A stretch of DNA of 64,000 nt. It comes from Morinoia aosen. Taxonomy: Eukaryota; Arthropoda; Malacostraca; Amphipoda; Talitridae. The notes under the pieces are model-generated. The model searched no databases. It was given only the letters and a program-made list of their open reading frames with translations, and was not told the origin of the DNA. The translations under genes and the position numbers were made by a program. This document shows positions 1-9,166 of the stretch, piece after piece (position 1 is the first letter of the stretch; each line of letters starts with the position of its first letter). The stretch lies in assembly GCA_030386875.1 (NCBI GenBank), contig CM059567.1, forward strand, positions 52,870,020-52,934,019, given 5' to 3'.

Positions 1-285
1 GCAATGTAAAGAAATGTAGTATCCACTTACCATACGCAATAATCATACAAGAAACATTGTTTCTAACTTCCTACTGATTTTATTTGTGTGTGTTCACAAT
101 TCAGTATATAATACTTTCAAGACTTAAATATTCATAAAATGATTATTATAAAAGTTATTTAAGCCTTAAAAGTATTATGTATTGAATTGTAAACACACAC
201 AAATAAAATCAGTAGTGAATTGGAAACATTGTTTCTTGTATTATTATTGTCTATTGCAAGCGGTCGTACATTTCTTCACATTGAC
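1..285. mobile_element. Fold-back (long inverted repeat) MITE-like element, possibly cut by the window start
   Basis: Positions 1-128 and about 162-285 are imperfect reverse complements. The left arm reads GCAATGTAAAGAAATGTA near its start, and the right arm ends TACATTTCTTCACATTGAC. Both arms carry TACAAGAAACATTGTTTC-like and ATTTTATTTGTGTGTGT blocks in mirrored order, and the loop is about 30 bp and AT-rich. This is the architecture of a palindromic non-autonomous DNA transposon. No coding capacity is present. The left arm comes within a few bases of the window edge, so any terminal duplication there cannot be checked and the superfamily cannot be assigned. Confidence 0.75.
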
Positions 286-633
286 TAACACGGAATTAGA
301 ATGAATGGCAACATTTTTATTGCTAATGTAGGAATGCTTCTGGGTAGTAATGTACAAGTACGAGTATAAATTGTAATTAAACGGAATCGTACATTAGTAC
401 TCACTGAATCGCACTTGTATATTTCTTTTAAAGATTAAATCTACATATCGTCCAATGATGATATTTTGTACTCGCATGTATTTGATTTCATATATGTGGT
501 AAAATTGAATTTCACGTATATAAATATCTATGAGTGGAAATAAAGCCTCGAAACCAGTTTTGGTCATCACATCCAATAGATCCATATTTAACACAAAAAA
601 CTCAAATAAACAAATTATTATGTAATTTTTTAA
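286..633. other. AT-rich unannotated interval
   Basis: This stretch separates the fold-back element from the 21-bp repeat. I see no motif, hairpin or plausible gene in it. An open frame that crosses it on the minus strand is an off-frame reading of the neighbouring 21-bp repeat. Confidence 0.6.
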
Positions 634-855
634 CTCAACTGAGGTTTGGATTAATTTGAACTTGACTTGGATTAATTTCACCTTGACTTGGATTAATTTG
701 AACTTGACTTGGACTAAATTGAACATTATTTGAATTAATTTGAACTTGACTTGGATTAATTTGAACTTGAGTCGGATTAATTTGAACTTGACTCGGATTA
801 ATTTGAACTTGACTTGGATTAAATTGAACTTGACTTAGATTAATTTGAAGTGAAA
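634..855. repeat. 21-bp minisatellite, about 10 copies
   Basis: The unit begins TTGGATTAATTTGAACTTGA and has period 21, with scattered substitutions (ATTTCACC, ACTAAATTG and similar). It underlies the C-terminal two thirds of the small minus-strand ORF at 635-973. Because 21 is a multiple of three, length changes in whole units leave any reading frame intact. Confidence 0.9.
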
Positions 856-973
856 AAGGTGTAGTTACGAATATTAAGATGGAGAAAGCTTGCTTTTCCA
901 ACTTGCGATAATTTTGGGGGCATGTATCATGAGCAGCCAATGTTACAAGCAAATAAATTGCGTTCGTCTTCAT
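635..973 (-). CDS. Hypothetical small secreted-like protein with 7-residue repeats (112 aa, speculative)
   Basis: The ORF has a true ATG (complement of 971-973) and a TGA stop at 635-637. The N-terminus, MKTNAIYLLVTLAAHDTC, is a short basic-plus-hydrophobic stretch like a weak signal peptide. A second hydrophobic patch lies near residues 31-40. From about residue 42 to the end the protein is a tandem heptad-length repeat with consensus QVQINPS, about ten copies, with I/F, S/T and S/N substitutions. The underlying DNA repeat has a 21-bp period, so frame is preserved automatically and the open frame is weak evidence. I recognise no family. It may be a lone exon, a lineage-specific secreted repeat protein, or a chance ORF over a minisatellite. 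I see no clear TATA box, splice sites or poly(A) signal. Confidence 0.28.
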   Translation of the reverse strand: MKTNAIYLLVTLAAHDTCPQNYRKLEKQAFSILIFVTTPFSLQINLSQVQFNPSQVQINPSQVQINPTQVQINPSQVQINSNNVQFSPSQVQINPSQGEINPSQVQINPNLS

Positions 974-2436
974 TGATCTTTATGAGTCAGCAAATATTGA
1001 CCACCAGACCTTTTGTTCGCAAAAAGTATTGCAGTGCATGAAGCCAATATACAATTACTATTTTCGTAACAATGAAGATGTCCGTGAAAAAACAGTAAAG
1101 TTTCCACAGCTTCTTTGAACTGTAAGCTAAAACTAAATAAAAATGAAATATCTTTTTTGGAGACTACCTCAAAAAATTGCTTCGACTCTTTCATCCCCTA
1201 ATAACGCGAAAGCAATTAAATAACCCTAGTTTCTGTAATTTTGTATTCAAACTTGGATTTATAATTGAGTTCGGAATTAGTTTCTTGAATAGAACTCTAA
1301 TTGAATTCGAAATTTGATTCTGATATGGAATTTATGGGGGGAATCGCAACTCAATGTAGTGTAAAGTTGTTGCTTTTACCTCACGCGTAAGACTTTCAAT
1401 ACCGAGAAGGAAAACATTTTATTACCGCGTAGGATCATTTGTGAAAGGGGCGGCTCTGTTTAACCGAGCTCCTAAATATTTCAGCACACCCACATACAAC
1501 AGCAAGTCTTCCACGCTATGCTAGCGGGTAAATAAAAAATTGTCGGGCTATTTCTGAAACCTGAATAAATTGCGCTCCTTGCCTGATGATTTCCAGAATA
1601 TGTAATATTCAAGAATAGAACACGCATGGTTGATATTGACATGTAACTCCACTTATTGCTAGAGGCATGGCTGCTCTATATTATCAATAGGAGTAGTTTT
1701 GCTTATGAATTTTATTAACATATATTCACAAATGAGAAAATGCATCGTTTCATAGAGAAATAACTTTTAAGAGCAGACAGTTTCATCGATGCAAGCTTGT
1801 TAATTTAACGAGTAACAAAAAGCTCGATATACTCAGGCCGAGGCTGGAAAGAAATATTTTTACCAGTTTGCTATTTTGAAATGAACCAGGATTGACAGAC
1901 GTGAGAAAGCGGTAATTCAGTACTCTTGTGATTTGCTCCTATGATTATTTGAGGTCTTTTGTAAATCCCTGCCTTAATTTTATTGCAATGCTTCAGCTAA
2001 AGTGACTCGATTTGAGTCATTGACCTTGAATACAATTTTATTTTTATTTTAATGCTGAGAAAATTTTTCTCTGGTATTAGAAAAATTTAATTATAAACAG
2101 AAAATATTTTTCCTCACAGCAGACGCTCGACGCAACGAAAAGTACAGGAGCAATACATTTTAAATAATACATGACATTCTTGGACCATTCTTCCGCAGTT
2201 TGGGCATTGCAAGGTGGCTCGTATCTTTTCACCTCGAGCTCTTGCAAAGTTTAGCATTGTTTTAAGTTTGTGGTTCACCAAATTCCGACCCTCAGGACAA
2301 CTTTTTTGAGCGCCTCACTCAAAGTTGTGCGGCGGAAACGATTTTCTTGCCCGGGGTCATGCGGCGGTCGTCGCCCTCAAATATTCCACGTTCTGTTGCT
2401 GCTCAGATTTGTCAAACTGGGGAGCTGGAAACGTCT
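974..2436. other. Unannotated interval
   Basis: AT-rich sequence with only short open frames, the longest a 74-codon minus-strand frame at 970-1194 that resembles nothing known. No tRNA, SINE box or inverted repeat was recognised. GC rises near 2330-2370, just before the giant minisatellite. Confidence 0.6.
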
Positions 2437-5400
2437 TGCAACACTTCTTGCTTGTCTTCTTTGTAGTCCGTGAGATTGTATTGAAACACTTCTTGCTTGT
2501 CTCCTTTGTAGTCCGTGAGATTGTATTGCAACGCTTCTTGGTTGTCTCCTTTGTGGTCCGTGAGATTGTATTGCAACGCTTCTTGGTTGTCTCCTTTGTG
2601 GTCCGTGAGATTGTATTGCAACACTTCTTGGTTGTCTCCTTTGTGGTCCGTGAGATTGTATTGCAACGCTTCTTGCTTGTCTCCTTTGTAGTCCGTGAGA
2701 TTGTATTGCAACACTTCTTGGTTGTCTCCTTTGTAGTCCGTGAGATTGTATTGCAACGCTTCTTGGTTGTCTCCTTTGTGGTCCGTGAGATTGTATTGCA
2801 ACACTTCTTGGTTGTCTCCTTTGTGGTCCGTGAGATTGTATTGCAACACTTCTTGGTTGTCTCCTTTGTAGTCCGTGAGATTGTATTGCAGCGCTTCTTG
2901 CTTGTCTCCTTTGTAGTCCGTGAGATTGTATTGCAGCGCTTCTTGGTTGTCTCCTTTGTAGTCCTTGAGATTGTATTGCAACGCTTCTTGGTTGTCTCCT
3001 TTGTAGTCCTTGAGATTGTATTGCAGCGCTTCTTGGTTGTCTCCTTTGTAGTCCTTGAGATTGTATTGCAACGCTTCTTGGTTGTCTCCTTTGTAGTCCG
3101 TGAGATTGTATTGCAACGCTTCTTGCTTGTCTCCTTTGTAGTCCGTGAGATTGTATTGCAACGCTTCTTGCTTGTCTCCTTTGTAGTCCGTGAGATTGTA
3201 TTGCAGCGCTTCTTGCTTGTCTCCTTTGTAGTCCGTGAGATTGTATTGCAGCGCTTCTTGGTTGTCTCCTTTGTAGTCCTTGAGATTGTATTGCAGCGCT
3301 TCTTGCTTGTCTCCTTTGTAGTCCGTGAGATTGTATTGCAACGCTTCTTGGTTGTCTCCTTTGTAGTCCTTGAGATTGTATTGCAACGCTTCTTGCTTGT
3401 CTCCTTTGTAGTCCGTGAGATTGTATTGCAACGCTTCTTGGTTGTCTCCTTTGTGGTCCGTGAGATTGTATTGCAACGCTTCTTGGTTGTCTCCTTTGTG
3501 GTCCGTGAGATTGTATTGCAACGCTTCTTGGTTGTCTCCTTTGTGGTCCGTGAGATTGTATTGCAACACTTCTTGGTTGTCTCCTTTGTGGTCCGTGAGA
3601 TTGTATTGCAACGCTTCTTGCTTGTCTCCTTTGTAGTCCGTGAGATTGTATTGCAACACTTCTTGGTTGTCTCCTTTGTAGTCCGTGAGATTGTATTGCA
3701 ACGCTTCTTGGTTGTCTCCTTTGTGGTCCGTGAGATTGTATTGCAACACTTCTTGGTTGTCTCCTTTGTGGTCCGTGAGATTGTATTGCAGCGCTTCTTG
3801 CTTGTCTCCTTTGTAGTCCGTGAGATTGTATTGCAGCGCTTCTTGGTTGTCTCCTTTGTAGTCCGTGAGATTGTATTGCAGCGCTTCTTGCTTGTCTCCT
3901 TTGTGGTCCGTGAGATTGTATTGCAACACTTCTTGCTTGTCTCCTTTGTAGTCCGTGAGATTGTATTGCAACGCTTCTTGCTTGTCTCCTTTGTGGTCCG
4001 TGAGATTGTATTGCAACACTTCTTGCTTGTCTCCTTTGTAGTCCGTGAGATTGTATTGCAGCGCTTCTTGGTTGTCTCCTTTGTAGTCCGTGAGATTGTA
4101 TTGCAACGCTTCTTGCTTGTCTCCTTTGTAGTCCGTGAGATTGTATTGCAACGCTTCTTGCTTGTCTCCTTTGTAGTCCGTGAGATTGTATTGCAACGCT
4201 TCTTGCTTGTCTCCTTTGTAGTCCGTGAGATTGTATTGCAACGCTTCTTGCTTGTCTCCTTTGTAGTCCGTGAGATTGTATTGCAACGCTTCTTGCTTGT
4301 CTCCTTTGTAGTCCGTGAGATTGTATTGCAACGCTTCTTGCTTGTCTCCTTTGTAGTCCGTGAGATTGTATTGCAACGCTTCTTGCTTGTCTCCTTTGTA
4401 GTCCGTGAGATTGTATTGCAACGCTTCTTGCTTGTCTCCTTTGTAGTCCGTGAGATTGTATTGCAACGCTTCTTGCTTGTCTCCTTTGTAGTCCGTGAGA
4501 TTGTATTGCAACGCTTCTTTGGTTGTCTCCTTTGTAGTCCGTGAGATTGTATTGCAACGCTTCTTGCTTGTCTCCTTTGTAGTCCGTGAGATTGTATTGC
4601 AGCGCTTCTTGCTTGTCTCCTTTGTAGTCCGTGAGATTGTATTGCAACGCTTCTTGCTTGTCTCCTTTGTAGTCCGTGAGATTGTATTGCAGCGCTTCTT
4701 GGTTGTCTCCTTTGTAGTCCGTGAGATTGTATTGCAGCGCTTCTTGCTTGTCTCCTTTGTAGTCCGTGAGATTGTATTGCAGCGCTTCTTGGTTGTCTCC
4801 TTTGTAGTCCGTGAGATTGTATTGCAGCGCTTCTTGCTTGTCTCCTTTGTAGTCCGTGAGATTGTATTGCAGCGCTTCTTGGTTGTCTCCTTTGTAGTCC
4901 TTGAGATTGTATTGCAACGCTTCTTGGTTGTCTCCTTTGTAGTCCTTGAGATTGTATTGCAGCGCTTCTTGGTTGTCTCCTTTGTAGTCCTTGAGATTGT
5001 ATTGCAACGCTTCTTGGTTGTCTCCTTTGTAGTCCGTGAGATTGTATTGCAACGCTTCTTGCTTGTCTCCTTTGTAGTCCGTGAGATTGTATTGCAACGC
5101 TTCTTGCTTGTCTCCTTTGTAGTCCGTGAGATTGTATTGCAGCGCTTCTTGCTTGTCTCCTTTGTAGTCCGTGAGATTGTATTGCAGCGCTTCTTGGTTG
5201 TCTCCTTTGTAGTCCTTGAGATTGTATTGCAGCGCTTCTTGCTTGTCTCCTTTGTAGTCCGTGAGATTGTATTGCAACGCTTCTTGCTTGTCTCCTTTGT
5301 AGTCCGTGAGATTGTATTGCAACGCTTCTTGGTTGTCTCCTTTGTAGTCCGTGAGATTGTATTGCAGCGCTTCTTGCTTGTCTCCTTTGTAGTCCGTGAG

Positions 5401-5975
5401 ATTGTATTGCAACGCTTCTTGGTTGTCTCCTTTGTAGTCCTTGAGATTGTATTGCAACGCTTCTTGCTTGTCTCCTTTGTAGTCCGTGAGATTGTATTGC
5501 AACGCTTCTTGGTTGTCTCCTTTGTAGTCCGTGAGATTGTATTGCAACACTTCTTGCTTGTCTCCTTTGTAGTCCGTGAGATTGTATTGCAACGCTTCTT
5601 GCTTGTCTCCTTTGTAGTCCGTGAGATTGTATTGCAACGCTTCTTGCTTGTCTCCTTTGTAGTCCGTGAGATTGTATTGCAACACTCCTTGGTTGTCTCC
5701 TTTGGGATCCGCGAGATTTTATTGCAACACTTCTTGGTTGTCTCCTTTGTAGTCCGTGACACTCCTTGGTTGTCTCCTTTGTGATCCGTGAGATTGTATT
5801 GCAACACTCCTTGGTTGCCGTCTTTGGGATTCGTTAGATCGTATCGCAGCACGTTTGTTATCGCTGTCCCTGTGATTTGATAGACCGTTTTTCAACACTC
5901 ATACATTGTCCTCTGCGTCATCCGTTAGATCCATTGCAACACACGCTTATTAGTTATCTTTGAGGTCCGTTTGAA
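2437..5975. repeat. Giant 45-bp minisatellite, about 75 units, with degraded right edge
   Basis: The unit (for example 2521-2565) starts TTGTATTGCAACGCTTCTTG and ends CCTTTGTAGTCCGTGAGA. Variation is limited to a few sites: AACGC/AGCGC/AACAC, TTGCTTG/TTGGTTG, GTAGTCC/GTGGTCC, and CCGTGAG/CCTTGAG. A single extra T near 4520 is the only indel in the core. From about 5690 the units decay: deletion near 5757, GGGATCC variants, then barely recognisable copies to about 5975. Because 45 is a multiple of three and the unit has few stops, long ORFs run through it on both strands (plus 2325-4544 and 4495-5784; minus 2377-5685 and 2412-5852). The encoded 15-residue repeats (for example LTDYKGDKQEALQYN on minus, REIVLQRFLVVSFVV on plus) resemble no family. 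All three minus frames are open, so I read these as by-products of the repeat. Confidence 0.95.
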
Positions 5976-6130
5976 TGTCATGTAACTCACAAAATGCCTG
6001 TTCTTTCCTGAAGAGTAATGTCTTTGCCTGGCTGCTTTCACCAAATAAGACAATACATGTTGTGTTAGAAGAGTGTACTGTATAAAAAAGACTTTCTAAT
6101 TCGTTTGTATCCAAGGTTGTGTTTAAAGAA

Positions 6131-6375
6131 CTTTCATTTCACTTGAGCCAACATACATAGCCTTCGACATTAGTTTTTGAAATGCCTCGTAAGGAAAACA
6201 AGAACGCGATGACGGTTTCCCATTTCCTGCACCTGAGTAGGATGGGGATTGAAACTTCTTCCCTTTCCCCACAGGAAGAAGCACCGAGCTCGCACTGCGG
6301 GGTCTCGAACTCTCGAGCTCTCCACACGAAGAGCAAGTACTCTTAACCACTAGGCTACGACGGCCTCTCATTTCA
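6131..6375 (-). mobile_element. tRNA-derived SINE copy 1, with candidate 11-bp target-site duplication
   Basis: The element reads on the minus strand from 6364 to about 6142. Its head has an A box, TAGCCTAGTGG (complement of 6347-6357), and a B box, GAGTTCGAGACC (complement of 6301-6312), with tRNA-like spacing. It then continues into a body with AGGTGCAGGAAATGGG, ACCGTCAT and GGCATTTCAAAAACTAATG. The same body occurs in the copy at 18852-19223, so this is a family and not a lone tRNA pseudogene. CTTTCATTTCA (6131-6141) and CTCTCATTTCA (6365-6375) flank it and match at 10 of 11 bases, as expected for LINE-mediated insertion. Transcription would be by RNA polymerase III from the internal promoter. 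It does not encode protein; the open frames across it are spurious. Confidence 0.82.
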
Positions 6376-7232
6376 TTGATGAGGGAGAGATCTACTCTTT
6401 GCTACCTCTTGACACTCGCGGGTAAATAATCCTTCGAGTAGGCATCGAGCTTTGCTCTCGGACGAGCCGGTCGATGCGGAGGCAATTTCCGCTTTTGCTC
6501 GCCAAGTCTTCATGAGCGCAAAAATTCTTCTCTGCTAATGCGCTTCTGGTGGAATCATTCGCAATTAAAATTCTCGCAGGTTATTTCAATTGAATATATG
6601 GCATTGTATGCTTTGGCCATTACCAATATATAGAAACTCTTAATGTATTTTGTTGTGTGCAATTAAATGGTGTTATTAAGAGTACATCTAGGTGCAGTAA
6701 AACAAGCACGCTGGAATTCGAGCAAATTTTATCAGGCATTCTTAAAAAAGAACATAAGGTCGCTAGCTTAATTTTATCCCCTCATACTCATTAGGAATTT
6801 GAAGTATTAGACTGGCCGACCCGATTGAGACATGTGTCAAATCAAGAAAATATTTGTATAATTAAGTATAATAAAGCATGATTTAAAATGAAAACTTGCT
6901 GAGTGTGTTTCTGCACTGAACTCTGGTTGCAGGTTTCACAAGGTTGACTGGAGAGGACTCAGCTGCGATGGCTCTGAATATCAATCTCTTTTATTGCTCG
7001 CAAAATTTGCACAAGTCCCCTTTGAGGGCTGAGAGGCTCCAATTTTTAACTGAATTCTAGAATTTTCCCTCGTCTTGTTCATGAAAGCAATCTTGACTTG
7101 AAAGACAAGATCTTGGGTATATTTTTCCCTTGAAAGAAGAGACTCATGAATGAACGCGACGGTTTGCGAGTCAGTTTGCATTTCGATGCCGAAATGCAAG
7201 CAGTTGAATGCTGCCTGAATAAGCAACTACCG
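6376..7232. other. Unannotated interval
   Basis: Unique-looking sequence of moderate GC near 6400-6500, then AT-rich. Short ORFs only (minus 6981-7226, 81 codons, no recognised similarity). Confidence 0.55.
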
Positions 7233-7416
7233 TCTTCAAATGCACTAAGTTTGCTGAACTCATTCTGAGGGTTGTGTTAGTGCTCAGAATTACTATTGTC
7301 ACTCATCTGGTTGAACAGAAGTCATTTTCAAATGCTCCAAGTTTGCTGAACTCATTCTGAGGGTTGTGTTAGTGCTCACAATTACTATTGTCACTCATCA
7401 GGTTGAACAGAAGTCA
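7233..7416. repeat. Two-copy tandem duplication, 92-bp period
   Basis: 7233-7324 and 7325-7416 are near-identical. Both contain AAGTTTGCTGAACTCATTCT, GAGGGTTGTGTTAGTGCTCA and CAGGTTGAACAGAAGTCAT or close variants. Differences are a handful of point changes, suggesting a fairly recent tandem duplication. Confidence 0.92.
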
Positions 7417-8605
7417 TGGGAAATCAAAATCTCGAAGAAGAATATTTGAAAGCCAAGTCGGTGTTTGCTGTGCAAATCAGCAAAAGTTCGCCTAGTGCTC
7501 CGCTCCAATCGGTTTGTCTTGCACGCTGACGAAGCCAATTTTAGATCCGCGTACTTGAAATAAAGCCAATCCTGACCAGCAAACTTCGTCAGCCACCCAG
7601 CCTCGAGATTGGTTGTCGTTCAAGGATCAGGCTTTCGGCGTTATAGTAAGCAAAAAGTCAGTCAAATTTCAGCAAGTCGGAGGAACATCTGCGAATACCT
7701 GAGTCAATCTTGCAGTGCAACTTCTAGGGAAATATTTATGGACGTTGATAATACTTCTCAGCTTCTATATCTTGTGAGTTTTCTGGCAGGCTTTGCCGTA
7801 AATATACACAGAGAATGCATAATTTATTCATGCGTATGCGATTCTTGGCGTCGTGTTAAAATACATTAGTGACGATCGGTTATCCGAAATGAAGAAAGTG
7901 ATCGTTCTTTGACATTCAATAACATAATTCTCATGAGCGATGCATCTATACGTTAGTGAATGAGTTTAATCTGAAGTTTTCATAGTCTCTGGTCATTTTA
8001 GACGTTGCTATTTATTCTGGGAATGTTAGGTCTTCACCTCAGGGGAAAATGCTTGCACAAGAAGCTTTTGATGGATGTTTGGAAAGCTAAGAAGCGTTGT
8101 GCCGCTATGTAGGGGACCCGAACGGTGGAAGGACCGCAATCTTGACGGAGACATCACATGGTTGGGCTGAAGAGTGATCTTCCTGTACATTCGTTGCTTA
8201 TTTTCAGGGACCACATGCGTGAAACTGCGGGTCTGAAATTACGGCCTCACAAAAGCGATAGGATTTGTGGACCGCACAATTAAATAATTTAAGGACCGTA
8301 GCAGGGTTCCATCAGGTACTATCGACGATAGTATACTGGTATTTATATTCAGCTCTGGGAATAATTCAGGCGATACCGTCAGTAAGTGGATAAATTCCCG
8401 TATTTCTCTCAACGAAATATTAACATTTTATCATCAAAACTAATACAGGCATTGTTCGCTTTCTCTCTCTTTATATTAATATACATTCCAAGGTGATTAG
8501 AGTGGTCGAAGAAAAACTCTCACTCTAAGTCAAGAAATCTGATTCATTTCAGTACCATCTGGAGTGTGGCAAGCTATAGAATTGAGAAACGTGTCTAGAA
8601 AGCTG
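7417..8605. other. Unannotated interval
   Basis: No gene recognised. The plus-strand open frame at 7609-7869 and the minus-strand frame at 8026-8214 show no motif. A short CT-rich stretch lies at 8457-8470. Confidence 0.55.
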
Positions 8606-8799
8606 CCGGCTTCTCAACCGGAGATACATGTACCCCTAGAGGTACCACCCAGGCACACACGCTGAACCACCCAGGCCCACACGCTGAACCACCCAGGCAC
8701 ACACGCTGAACCACCCAGGCACACACGCTGAACCACCCAGGCACACACGCTGAACCACCCAGGCACACGAACAACGCAGTGACAACTAGAAAAGCACGG
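8606..8799 (+). mobile_element. hAT-like MITE copy carrying an internal minisatellite
   Basis: 8606-8646 reads CCGGCTTCTCAACC followed by GGAGATACATGTACCCCTAG. This closely matches the start of the fuller copy at 34537 (CAGGGCTTCTCAACC, then GGGGGTACATGTGCCCCTAA). The right side, ACACGAACAACGCAGTGACA then ACTAGAAAAGCACGG, is compatible with the family's 3' end but lacks the GGTTGAGA expected before AGC. Between the ends lies a 22-bp tandem array. It is non-coding, and the clear terminal dinucleotides and 8-bp duplication of hAT elements are not visible, so this copy is old. Confidence 0.6.
8644..8769. repeat. 22-bp minisatellite, about 5.7 copies
   Basis: The unit begins ACCACCCAGGCACACACGCT and has period 22, with nearly identical copies (one GCCCACACG variant). 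It lies inside the hAT-like MITE copy at 8606-8799. Confidence 0.95.
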
Positions 8800-8965
8800 A
8801 ATCTTAGTCTAAGTTCAACACACAGGAGCGAAGCTTCTTAAAGCACTCACTGTCATTAAGTGCGCTGGCTTGAAAAATGCCTAGTGCGTATTGTCACATT
8901 TATTCACAAAATTGTCTTTACATATCTTACTCCTAGTAATTTAACGAACGCATAGGTAAACAGGT

Positions 8966-9166
8966 AAGTAGCAACACGGACTAAGTAGTAACACGGACTA
9001 AGTAGTAACACAGACTAAGTAGTAACACAGACTAAGTAGTAACACAGACTAAGTAATAACACAGACTAAGTAGTAACACAGACTAAGTAGTAACACAGAC
9101 TAAGTAGTAACACAGACTAAGTAGTAACACAGACTAAGTAGTAACACAGACTAAGTAGTAACACAG
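8966..9166. repeat. 17-bp minisatellite, about 12 copies
   Basis: The unit is ACTAAGTAGTAACACAG. The left-most copies have GCAACACGG or GTAACACGG variants, and one internal copy reads AATAACACAG. Period 17 breaks reading frame between copies, so no coding role is likely. Confidence 0.96.

Noticed and set aside
2270..5852. Giant repeat proteins of 429-1146 codons on both strands
   Set aside because: All arise from a 45-bp unit that lacks stops in several frames; variants show no frame preference and one base insertion shifts every frame. Listed as a repeat.
2437..5975. CRISPR-like array
   Set aside because: Repeats are contiguous with no unique spacers, and the rest of the window is animal-like. 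It is a minisatellite; the same applies to the other arrays.
6290..6364. Genuine tRNA gene
   Set aside because: Boxes are present, but stems are poor and the sequence continues into a body shared with another locus, so it is a SINE head.
6123..6371. Small minus-strand ORFs over SINE copy 1
   Set aside because: They translate a tRNA-derived SINE with clear A and B boxes.
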